Shown here piece after piece: positions 45,310-57,089 of a DNA stretch of 64,000 bases. Source of the DNA: Ceratothoa steindachneri (lineage: Eukaryota; Arthropoda; Malacostraca; Isopoda; Cymothoidae); contig OZ018324.1 in the NCBI GenBank assembly GCA_963969495.1, forward strand, positions 43,150,609 to 43,214,608, in the 5' to 3' direction. Position 1 is the stretch's first letter. Each line of letters begins with the position of its first letter. The position numbers and the translations under genes are program-made. The notes under the pieces are model-generated. The model was not told the DNA's origin and ran no database searches. It saw only the letters and a program-made list of their open reading frames with translations.

Positions 45310-46779
45310 CATCTCGACACTAAATCATTCAGAAAATGTTATTTAATATCTTTACCATGTTGTCAGGATCATCACTGAAAACATTTCAACATCCTAAACG
45401 GCACCCGATATATTCACTTATTGCATTAGATTGATTTACTTATCTATAAAAACGCCTTGGCTCGAGTTTCCACAAAAGGTCTAGTTCTCTTTCATAGTTT
45501 TGTTTTCTCCATTCCTTTGTGTTCAAAAAATAGAGCAGATAATAATGGATTTGATCCTGACACTATTACTTCCTTCTAAATTATATAATTGCTTACATTA
45601 GAGTAAACACTTAACTTTACCGATTATCCACAGCACCTTATTTGATCTACTATATCCTCTAAGTTCATAACGCATTATTTCGTTATTTACGGTTGTAAAT
45701 AATTATATATTAGCTTGGTGTTTTAAAATTTTAAAATTTTACCCAATTTAAAAGTTTTATCCCTGATTTACATCCAGGAATCAATTATATTATTACATTC
45801 GAAAGTCGTATTGTTTCAGGAGAGAAAATTACAGCTTAACTTATTGAAAATGTGTTTTTAATATGAGCATTAAATACAGATTGAGCTAAAATTGAAGGAA
45901 ACTCTGGATAAAAATCAAATGAAATTACGGGATGGGTTTGAATATGATATCTCAAATTGCTTACATTTTAAAGTCGATATATCTTTACTAAATTACTGTT
46001 TTAAGCTAGTAAATATTTTGCTCATCCAATCATTTAATGCAAACGTTAAGGAATTCAATCCAACTTTAGATTAATGGAGCGTAGACAATTTTGGTCCTTC
46101 AATAATTGCAAATTATATATGAATGAATAGGATGAAATTATTGATTAAAGTAATTCTAAAAAAACGTCTATCGCAATATAATTGATATAATGGATAATCT
46201 TGAAATTATTTTTGTCTCTTTGCATCAGCAATGGCTAAAATCGACATATTTGGTAAATATGTTAACAAATGTTAACAAGTGACAAAAAAATGGCCTATTA
46301 ATATTAGATGTAGGTAAATTACAACTACTTTATTAATATGATATTATCTTACTTTATAAATCTATAAGGGTCATAATAATATTTTTCTCCAAAACAAATT
46401 GAAGTTTTGTATATAAATTTTTAAAAAGCAGTTTAAATTTATCCAAACATCTCTAGTCGAAAACAGTGGGTTAGAAAAACCAATCTTTTGAGTCTTCTAT
46501 CTTTTTTAAATTGATTTGGAGCAATTTTGCCCCATTAAGGCCTGAAATGACATCCATCTCCTCCAATAGTCAGGTTTTTGTGCTAAGTCAATAACTGAAT
46601 TGATTACTATTTACAATATTTTGGTTTGAACTTTTTAATATTTCTCATCTGAGATATGTTTCTCAGGTAAAAAAGATCGTTGTCACACATAAATTATTAA
46701 TTTAATGTTAAAAGATTAATTAGTGTACATTCAATAGTTGACATTGTTAAACTGGATATCAGCTCATCATTTTTCAGAT
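45310..46779. other. AT-rich DNA, no gene seen
   Basis: No frame with a motif; the 60-codon frame at 45892-46074 looks like chance. Confidence 0.45.
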
Positions 46780-46985
46780 TTCCAGGCATGAACTTCTGTT
46801 TCTTCGAATTCCTGGAATTCTCAGCGTTATGGATGTCAGTCTTCAGAATTTCATGTCTGCATCCCAGCTTTTCTGTTATCCGGTCTCCACCCCTTTAATA
46901 TCCTGATGGAATGTTGCATCTTGCTCGTCGCTCACTTATCCAAGATCCTCAGGAAACAGATTAATATGTGAAAACAACGAGGCAG
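46780..46985 (-). pseudogene. Fragment resembling a widespread invertebrate 'FHQDI' protein
   Basis: Minus strand: NLFPEDLG, a stop, VSDEQDATFHQDIKGVETG, a stop, QKSWDADMKF. After a frame change comes KTDIHNAENSRNSKKQKFMP. This closely follows a sequence that I recall from many uncharacterised arthropod and other invertebrate proteins ('FPENLGDVSDEQGERFHQDI...MEKRYQGRWD', then 'SKKRKFLP'). Its function is unknown to me; its multicopy nature suggests a mobile or repeat-borne origin. At least two stops and one frameshift make this copy a relic. Confidence 0.55.
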
Positions 46986-48184
46986 ATACACGGTTCATAT
47001 CTTGTATACCATATTTTGCATCTAAACTTTATTCTGCTCACCAAATTTCATAACTAAACAAGAGATGGTTTCACCACTATACCTTAGGGGTGAGGAGCTT
47101 GTGCTTCGCTGCTCTCGCTAACAGCCAATCTAGCTTTGGATTCAGCCCTATTTGGCTTTTAAAACCTCTTTTTCAACCACCTTTCATTACGTTTTATCAC
47201 GTTTGTATTTACTATTACATTTTTTTTGCTATTTTTTTAAACGCCACTTGAATTCTCTTTAAAATAAAAGGAAAGATAAAACACCTTAAAATAAAATAAA
47301 TACTTTATTTGTTAATTATAAACGCCAACCCTGCAAAAATTAATTCATTATGGATTTCTTTCTCCAAACAGTTTCTTTCTTTTAACAACCGGGAATTCTT
47401 CAATTTTTCTTCTTCTTCTTCCTTTCCTTATTCACGCTGTTAACCAAGAACAAAATTTGAATGCAATAATTTTTTAGTCTGACAACTCTGGTTAGTTGAA
47501 ATTTCATCTAAATTTCAAAGTTTCACTAAAATAAGCTCCTTGCTAAGGAATGTGGAACGAGCAAATCAAATTTATGCATTGTGTACATTAATTTGCTAAA
47601 GTATTTCTTAGAAAGTCTGATGACTGATGCCTGAGGCTTTGAAATACATTTATCTTATCTTGGAATATATTTGGCGGGGCTGACGGCAATTTTTATAATA
47701 GGCCAAAATTATTCAATTGCAGCGTAAAACGTAATGATATAGATGGCTTTGTGGCCTTTGTAAGCATTTAGTGGAATTAATGAGAAAATCCTTTAAATCT
47801 TCTTTGTATTTTCTGTCCCTAAGAGCTTAGGCGAAGTTATATTAAACATTACCTTCTATAAGAATAGGCTTAATCGGTAATCAAATGAATGTATAGCACA
47901 AACGCTCTTCTCTTGTATGAATCGATCTCCTGCCTCTTTACTTTTACACCTATTATATAAAAAGCTCGAAATAGACCATCAAAAATGGAACTTTGAGCTC
48001 AAGGAATTTATCCTAGTTGTATATAGAATAGATGGTAAGGTGGTTGCATCATCTTTGAACTGGATTTGTTGTAATAGATTGTAGGGGTGCGAAGATGTAT
48101 CAGAGAGAGAGAGAGAGAGAGAAAAAAAATTCCTTCCAAAGCGAGAATATAAATAGCCCATTAAATTACCAAGTCAAGACGGAC
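46986..48184. other. No gene seen
   Basis: AT-rich, with a short (GA)n tract at 48102-48121. No frame with a recognisable motif. Confidence 0.45.
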
Positions 48185-48262
48185 TACGCCGTAGCGTGAC
48201 GGCAGAGTGCTAGCCTCTGGATGAAAAGCTGAGATCGATCCCAGACATTCCACAATTTTTAC
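48185..48262 (+). repeat. Possible tRNA-derived SINE head
   Basis: CGTAGCGTGACGGCAGAGTG resembles an internal polymerase III A box region, and GAGATCGATCCCAG about 35 bases later resembles a B box (GGTTCGANNCC). The spacing suits a tRNA-like promoter. No cloverleaf with a full acceptor stem is evident, so this is not a tRNA gene. The 3' tail and copy number cannot be judged here. Confidence 0.35.
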
Positions 48263-51200
48263 GGAGAAAATCCCAGAAGAAAACGGAAAACGCTTTATGG
48301 ACAACTCAAGAAATCGACTCAAGAGAAAAACCGATGTCAAGGAAAACGGAAAGAAAATTACTTCAAGGGCTAACTCGTCAACCCATCAAGAAATCATCAC
48401 GTCATCAAGAGAAGGAATCATCACATCAAGATAAATACAAGTTATGAATATACATTCAAGTACATCAAGAAAGAATTAAGAAGATCAAAAATTAACCCAG
48501 CCAACCCAACTTAAAGAAGAAAGAATCTCAGTCTACAAGAATAATAAGACTCGTCCGTTTCCTTCCTTACCCACCTCCTTGCAACACACGTTAACACCGT
48601 TCTCAACTATGTTCTTAACGTTCACTAAACCTCAGGGTAACATCTCTGAGAATAAAAACAATCTAAGTATACTATTTAATTTATTTTTGTCTTTAATCCA
48701 CAGAGCGATCCAAAACTAACCATTTCCTTCTAATAAATAATGATCTATATTTGCTCTGAGATATCCTCTGCTCTTGTTCCTCACCAGGAGTTAATTCTCT
48801 CCACTCCCAGTTAGTGACGCTACTTCACAGTATGGAGTATTCTACCACATTTTTTATGTAAATCCATTTTCTCCTTTCGAAGCGTTTCCAACAAGTCTTT
48901 TCGTGAATTAATTCTTTCATGTTCTTAGAGTCTCTAACTCCCTTGCATCTTTACAACTGCCCACTTAACCGTTTTAACCATTGCTACTTCATATTTGCTC
49001 TATGTTGCTATGGCGTCAGCTTTAAAGGAACTCGAGCGTGGACCCCATCAACCCCCTTTGAAACCGCCTGATCTGTTAACTACTAATAGTTTCTTACCAT
49101 TGAAAATCTTCTCTCTACCTTGATTCTTCTCAGCATTTACACAAAACCATTGATGGGGGATTCGAACTTAGCTTTAATGTCAGTCCCACTAGCACGAATA
49201 TATAATTTTGAAAGTCACTGATCGCATTTCTCGACCTAGGGGTGCTGGTCAATCATTAACCATAAATTTTCATAATTTCATTAAAGCCTTCTCTAACACT
49301 TGCAGTGAGCCCGCCCCCCTGGCTCCAATCCAGGATTCTCGGGTATAAAGTATATCTTCCATAAATTTTTACTTTGAATAGCCTCACCACTTTATAGAAA
49401 TATTTTTCCTTGCAAACATTTTTCGCGACACAGCCTCGTTGAATTTAGACCTGAAATTCAAGAAAAAAAATCTGGAAATCCTTTGATACTGTCAAGCAAA
49501 CTGTCCTTTCGGTCATGATCTCATGTCTCTAACCATTCTCTCAATCCAACCATTTTGAAACTGAATACGCCGCGAAACTGCTGTCTCCTTAGGTTTTTCT
49601 CAAGGTTATGTTGTTTACCAACTCCTCCTCTGTGTATATGTATCTTTTCCTTTTTCGCATTCATATCTGTGGCTTTGGTATGGCATTTAATTTAAACACT
49701 GATGGCACACAGATATACCGCTCATTTTACACCCCCTGGTTCGTCTCTTAAAATTCTCCCCTCGGCTTACAAGCTTATCTTCCATTGGTTTTCCAAACCC
49801 TTGCGTCGTCTGATGTTGCCGGGGTAAAGTTATATTCTTTTTCAGAATTTTAAGTTTTCTTTTCCCAGACTGTTTAAAAACCCGGCTTAGCTATCGATAC
49901 TCAGATTTACCTTAAAGCTCATGTTACTTAAACCTGTGAGTCTTTTATGGCTCTGCTTCCTCCAATATCATCGCCTTATTCATTCGTACTTTTCTCGTAG
50001 AAGTTTTCCTCTTTGACTACGTAAATGTCATTTAATCTTGATCCTTCCTTTCCATTTTCCGCTACCAGGATAAAAAATTGCCTTCTATTTACTTCCTTGA
50101 GAGGGTCGTTTGTCACTTGTAACTCAGTTGCTCAGAGAAATAACCCGTGTTCTATCAGGTTTCACATCTTCTCAGGGGTTAAATAACGCTTCTCTTTCCT
50201 AACTCGCCTTCCATTAACTTCCGCTTCTGCTCGGCTATTTTATTCCATGTACTATAGCTCCTATCGTATGTGAGCACCATGCCTTTTCAATCTGGCCCTA
50301 TAATACGTAGAATAAATTTCCTGCCACTCTTCATATTCTCCCTTTCCTTACTTGGTGCTTCTAGAGCCCTACAAAGCCCATTACTTCCATTAAGCCTTCT
50401 CTCAATTGTAGAGAGCTACTCTGAAATGGCTCAAGGCTCAATAAAATGCCATTTAAATGCATCAGTATAAGGATTTGTATAAACTCTAGTATATCCTTCT
50501 AAGACAATGCAATTGTTTTGTAGGAAAATTGGTCCTATTAAGAATATTGGACTTAGCAAAAAGAAATGTTTCTGATTTAGTATTTAAGTAAGTACTTTAA
50601 ACGCAAATACTTTAGGAATTACTTCTGGAATAACATTCTGAAAGGAAATTGGATTTTTTTTCTGATAATGTTTTTATTTTTCTAAATATTGATATGATTG
50701 TATATATTTCATCGGTTTTGTTCTATCATTGACCTTTGAAATGTTATTTTTCATTTATCTGTAAATTTTTTTTTAAAATGGTGATATTCATTCATAGATT
50801 CGTAAACATGTAGCATTTATGTATTATATAATAATTGTTTAATCGATTACTAAATTAATAGAATGCATAATATACCAAAACCTGAATCATATTTTAGGTA
50901 ATTGATTGAAAAGTGCGGTGAAGAACAGGCATTTTGACCATTGACCCGTTACCATATCGAATCTCCCATCATCAACCGACCCCAAAGACATTAATATCTT
51001 TTTTCTTTGTATATAAATTGAATCTTTCTCCTACTTCTTAAATCATCTCCTAAATTACTCCGCTAAAAAAGTTAATGACTGTGTGGATAGTGCAGCTCAA
51101 GTGTCGGGTGGCTTCTTCGAGCCTGAAAGCTGCTAATAAGATCTGCTGCCCTCCATCCTTGCAGTTGGTTGCTTTAAAAGTGTTGATAAATCCATAAATT

Positions 51201-51950
51201 GTATATCGACTAAGAGATTAAGTCAGTTTTTTTCTTTTTATATAATTTTGCAGTTAAAATCAACGGATCATCGTCTTTTTCTTTATTTGGGCGATATCAA
51301 AACGACCCTTGAATTTTGCAACAGAAATGCGAGAACATATTTGTAGAAGAGATAGAAACCACATTCATGGTTTCAAACCGTCAAAATTAGTTCACAAGCC
51401 GTGACTTAGTGTTGAAAGGCGGTTGCATAACTTTATCAGCTTGTAATATGGTCAAATTAATAACATTGAAAATTCTTAGCTTATAGATTTACTCAAATGA
51501 TTTCATTTCGTTCTATCTTCTTACTTCTAGTAGCCATGGATAGTTGCTGAAACCTCCTTGTAAACCAATAAAATAGTTGAATATATTTTATACTGTTTCA
51601 ACGAAGGGTTTTTAAAATACGATTAGAACTATGATCAAAAGAAGCATATTAGATATTACACGCTACAGGCCTAATGCAGCAAATAAAGTCTATAAAATCA
51701 CTCCAGTAGCAAAACAACTGTTCAATATCGTAGGATTTAACGAACTATTTATGCCGTTCCCTGTGTTTAGATATCCAACAATAATTTTCAAGCATTTCCA
51801 TTCAGCAAACAAAAGTTAACTAGTTCAGATTTTGATTTAGTAAGTAGGAAATTGCAGAACTTTATCAAAGTTTCCTGTGTGACTCCTACTTTCCATTCCA
51901 TAGTCACGAACTTCTCAGATAATATGAACATCTTATGTTGTTTTACATTC
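48263..51950. other. No recognised gene
   Basis: 48.3-48.6 kb is purine-rich with repeated CATCAAGA words. 48.8-50.3 kb is pyrimidine-rich and contains no motif I can assign. The frame at 50270-50470 (+) has a hydrophobic stretch (LPLFIFSLSLLGASRAL) but no family signature. Confidence 0.4.
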
Positions 51951-52178
51951 TCTTTCGAATGATATAATTGCAAAAGTCTTCCCAAGGTGAAGCCTGGAAT
52001 TAATTTATTTTGGTAATATCATTGTAACTTTTCAGCCGATTTTAACTAAATTGGAAATTAATTTATTTTGGTAATATCATTGTAACTTTTCAGCCGATTT
52101 TAACTAAATTGGAAATCCTTATGTTTCCTTTCGAATGATATAATTGCCAATGTCCTGCCAAAGATAGTCCAGGAATTA
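51951..52178. repeat. 58-bp tandem duplication inside a larger duplicated unit
   Basis: The 58-bp block beginning AATTAATTTATTTTGGTAAT occurs at 51998-52055 and again at 52056-52113 with no or almost no change. It is bracketed by two diverged copies of TTTCGAATGATATAATTGC ... GGAATTA (about 51951-52000 and 52129-52178), so duplication happened at two scales and times. Confidence 0.85.
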
Positions 52179-53939
52179 TTGAAAGATTTGAAGGTCATTA
52201 GGTCGTAAGATTTGTCCTGAAAAAAAACATAAGCACTCAACCAATTGATGATTGTATGCACGGATGTTGAGGAAACGACTACTCTGTGTTCTTTTGTACA
52301 CATATGCATGTATCTAACGCACAGAATTAACCGGAACACTGGAAATGAATTAAACTGGCGTGCTCCCCACTGCCAATCTTCATTCTTATTTGGGAATGAA
52401 ACCTCCCATGTCATGCCGCCTTTTAGACTATCCCCTCTAGTATCTAATGCAGAACATGGCGACACAGCTGTGGCAGTTGTATTTTGGCTTTATTGCCGTC
52501 CTGCTTATATCTCTGAGAAAGGTTAAGGCAGTGCCAATAGAAAATAGTACCTTCTCTCGGGCTCTTACTTGCCAATCTCTTATATTTCTGCGTATCCATT
52601 CCTCTTTTCGTTAAGGTTGAATTGGGGGGAGAAATTGTACAATTGTAACACGGAAAAGATCGCATTTCTGTCTCCAGGCCCTCTACTTCTTAGTCAACCG
52701 GTTATTCCCGTTTTCGCCCAATTATCTACTTTAATCTATATATTCATACCTTTTAGCTTGATATTTTGAGAGAGGTTCTGTAGGCTTTGTCAACTTTCGA
52801 TATAGTATTTGAATTTAGTCGAGTAGTGAATTACCCCATGCGAGCTTTACTCAACTCGAAGATCAAAAGCCCAAGAACTAGGGAATGCAGAAGGTGGTAA
52901 GTGCAACGGTTTACCGATTCTCTTCACCGCTTCTAGTTTTAATGCGACTAAAACTTGAAAAAGTTATTCAGATTGACAAAGTTGATCCTAGCACGAATCC
53001 GATGCCCTGTATGGATGATCATAGTTTGGATGTTTTTGAGCATACTAGGACTTTTCCTATACCCCAAGGCATTAGGGGGCTATGGTATCTTCTTTCTCTT
53101 AATAAACTATGCTGACCACAACAAAAAGAATGCCGCATTGTTATTAGGGTACGCGCTACCTCCTTGCGCAGGTCCTTCCTATGTTGGTAACTGGTGTGTG
53201 TGCATGGATAATTCCGGCACAGTCTTAGCTGCTGGAAGGGGTCAGTCACCTCCGGTGGATTTGGACAAAAAATGCCGCATTGCTTATGGAATGACCTAAT
53301 ACTTTATGCTTTAATAAGAAAAGAGGGGGTGATGGACTGTGATTTGATCTGTGTAGGTAAATATTGGTCAAATATAAAATAAGGTTTGAATATTTTTATA
53401 AAAATGACTCGTTCAACTCATTAAACTCGGTTTAAGATACAATTTTGATGCAAAATATTGGAGGGTAGTCATGCAAATGTTCTTGGTGGGAACAACTATT
53501 AAAACCTCCTAGAGGTGAGATGCCTCTACTTGAAGAAACTTTGGTGTGTGATTAAGTCTTTGAAAAAAAACGGTCATTAAACTACTCGGAGAAAATAAAA
53601 TTCAATAAGAATACAGGAATCCATGTTGGATTGTTCACATTTTAAACTAGAGCATTGGGCATAAGCGATAGAAAGGGGATGCCCCGAGTAGATTGTTACA
53701 CTTTGGACTCAAGGAGTGGTACGCTTTCTTGTTCCTCTGCTCCTGCCAGTCTCAATTTAGTTTGAAATTCTTTGGGCCTAATTATCTCAAGTTTACCCAT
53801 TCTTTGTGACTTTCCTTGAAATTCTCTTTTGCTCATTTTTATTTCCCGGGGAAAATTTTTGTTTCACATCTAGTAAAAAGGGTAACTGATCTTTGATTTT
53901 AACTACTATTAATTCAGAGATAAGCAGAGGTTCTAAAAT
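52179..53939. other. No recognised gene
   Basis: Frames at 52100-52465 (-), 52245-52526 (+) and 52955-53299 (+, with hydrophobic WMIIVWMFLSILGLFLY) overlap others and lack motifs. AATGCCGCATTG occurs at about 53129 and 53270, flanking about 130 bp, and may mark a small insertion. Confidence 0.35.
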
Positions 53940-56774
53940 TGAAAGTCTCCGATTTTAAATTGATTCAGGAAGCCAATGATCGTATCTTTCTCCTAAGATA
54001 GCCAAAAGAATCTGCGATAACTATGATAGTTTACATGAAGTAAACTACAGCATACAAAATTTTATTGGTATGGAAGAAAGAAACTTTAAATATGTTGCTT
54101 TAAATGTTGGCCTGAGCGATATTTATAAAAGAGCAATGCCTTTCTTAATTGATAATCGTATAAATTTAAATTTTGAAGTTAGTGGTATGGATTAAAACTA
54201 TACCACTTAATAACTTAGTTATTAAGGCGTTCCAATTAGTTAATGAAGCCTTAAACTTTCTCAAATTCGTTTATTTTTTACTATGGCTGCTTTGATAGGA
54301 ATTGATATTGATCAACTTTGTCCTTTTTAAAATTGGGTCAATGTATGAATGGAAGCTGTTATTGGATAAGGGATAAAATAATTCCATTTAAAAATTTTTG
54401 AAATTTTTTCCTTGAATATCAGTTAAAAGCATATTATCAAATAAATAACGTAAATTTAGAAAGTGATAGATAACATCCATTGGTTAATTTAATCATGAAT
54501 CCAATTAACTCTTATTTCAATCCTCTATCAAGTATCTTATCAGATTACGAAATTGATAATGGACTTGAAAATTTGTTTTCTTTTGAATCTTTTGGCATTA
54601 AGAGTCATCGAATATAACTTCTTATTATGAAATAAAGTTCGAGAATTTAAAGAGATTCTAGTATTTATACAAGAACAGTATCATATTAAATTACCCTGGA
54701 AAGATGATAGATTAGGATTAGTCTCTTCTAACTGGCCAATTGCTCTTAAAACTTTAAATAAATTAGTTAAATTCTTAAAAAATAAAAGATTATATGAAGA
54801 TATGATACAGTATTTAAAAGGCAAGCTAAAGATGGTATAACAGAAATAAAGATGCTAAATCTTCAGAATATACTGAATTAATTTGGATTCCACAATGGCC
54901 TGTACTTAAATTTGAGGAGCAAGTAACAACAAAAGTGAGACGTGTAATTAAATGTTCTATCAAATGTGATGCTGATGGTATTTCATTACCGAAGCTGCAT
55001 ATCCTAGCATAGATTTGAGGAAGGCTTTGTTTAATATCATAATTACCATTAAATTAAATGATTATGTAGTAATTAGTAATATTCGGCAGACGTTTCTTAG
55101 GAATAAATTTTAGGATGAAAAGGGCAAAAGAAAGTTTTGTATTTTCCTGCCAAAAAAATAATAAATTAATATCTGAATTGATATAGAACTATAGTTTTTG
55201 GATTTACTTCTTCACCTTTTATCTTACATTATGTAATGAAACATCATGTCTCTCAATACCCTAGAGATATTTGTAATGAAATTTTTAACCACAAGATTTA
55301 CGTAGATAATTTGATTTTGCAAGAAATACTCTTGATGAGCTAAAATATATTTATGCTCAAGCTTTTCAGAGAATGGCAGAAGCAGGTTTAATTTTGATGT
55401 CTTGGAATACCAACTGTGAAACACTGCAAAATATTATGAAAAGTGATAGGCATAACTAAACCTATGAGAACATATTGGGTTATCTTTATAGTGTGTAAAA
55501 TAATGAAAGTATTTTGTCACCAGTATTTTGTAATCAAGAAGCTGATAGTAAACGCTTATTGTTAGCTGAAAATTTAAAGTCGTTTGATCCTCTTGGATTT
55601 GCATTTCTTAAAACAATTAGAGGAAGATTGATGATCAGGCAAATTTGTGCTTTTTAAATATGAATGGGATGATAATGTTTACATTGAAATAATTCCTAAA
55701 TGGACAAAAATGACTCTAAATTTGACAAACTTTCTCGAAGTACTTTTCACAAATATGTTTTGGGCTTCTGGCTTATTTTTGTGAAGCTGAAGGGTGCAAT
55801 CTTTTATTTGCCAAGTGTAAAGATGCTAAATTTAAACCAAGGACTATTCCTGTGTTTGAGCTAATTTGCGTCATATTAGCCTTCACGTGCCAACCTTCCC
55901 TCCTAGAATACTATATTAAAGTTAAATTTGAGTTCTTAAATATTTGCGTCGATACTCAAGAAGTTCTCTCATGCATCTTGAATGGTGATCCCAAAATTAA
56001 ATTTACTCTTAATAGCATTGAAGATCTTGAAAACTGGCTAATGAATTAAAAGGTAACTTAAAGTTACATATTTATTTTAGATATATTGATACAAGGACAA
56101 ATTCTGCATGAGCTTGATTGGATTTTTAATAACATTGAACAGTGGCCCAAATATCAGTTGAGGTGATTATCTTCTAAAGTCACGAGTTTTAACATAGTAC
56201 ACACAGGAATCAGCGAGGTTTATAATAAACCCTCTACCATTATTGATGTGACTAAATTTTCTAATTTTACCAAACTTTTAAAGGTTGCATAGTGCATTTT
56301 TAAATGGATGTCTTGTGTTAAGAACTAAAATCCATTTAAAAAGTCAATGAAGTGATTAGTGCAAATTATGCAACCAGAAAGTTTTCTTGATGAAATTAAA
56401 TTCCTTGTAAGTCTAAACTAAGTAGATGTGATACCTAATTTAGTCGATAACTTGAACTTATTCCTTGATAATAATGGATTACTGAGATCTAAAGAAAGAC
56501 TTTCCAAAAACCTTTACTTTGATTATGATGATTTAGATCTTATTTACTTAGCTAAGGATAATTGCTTACTATACTATTAAGCCAGGATTGTCATTCTAAA
56601 GTTTAATATTGTGGACTTGGTACTACATTGAACCAACTTAAAAATAAGGGATTCTGGATTCTAAAGGCCAGACAGATTAATAAAATTAAGTTAAATCGAT
56701 GTATAATATGTAAAAAGATACCTAAATCCTTTACCTTTAGTAATCCTCAATTAACAGGTTTGCCAAAACGTTAA

Positions 56775-57029
56775 ATGAATTTAGTAAAACATTTTATTCA
56801 TATGAGAATGAGTTTCACTAGTCATATTTGGGCTAAAGATGAATTAACAGGGATGTATTTCAAAATATTTTTCGTTGTTTTTACTTGTTTAAATATTCGA
56901 GCTATCCATAAGGAGTTTTTACCAAACATTTTGTCAAGATTTTCATACTTGTATTTCAAAGGTTTTTTCAACTTATACACCATCCCTTCTGATTTGTACA
57001 GCGATAAAGGGAGGAGATATGTTATCTGA
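56775..57029 (+). pseudogene. BEL/Pao integrase core fragment
   Basis: FKIFFVVFTCLNIRAIHKEF is the 'FTCL.TRAIHLEL' block of BEL/Pao integrases, and FFNLYTIPSDLYSDKGRRYV is the 'F...G.P..IYSDN...F' block with the second catalytic Asp kept. Asn of DN is replaced by Lys. The first Asp block (HVDYLGP) is not readable upstream. The frame ends 60 bases before the mariner. Confidence 0.78.
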
Positions 57030-57089
57030 AACTTAAAATTCTGGAGAGGTTAATAAGAATTCGAAAGAAAGAAAATTAAATGCATTCTA

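Noticed and set aside
48185..48262. Functional tRNA gene
   Set aside because: The box-like motifs are present, but I cannot fold acceptor and anticodon arms, so I kept it only as a possible SINE head.
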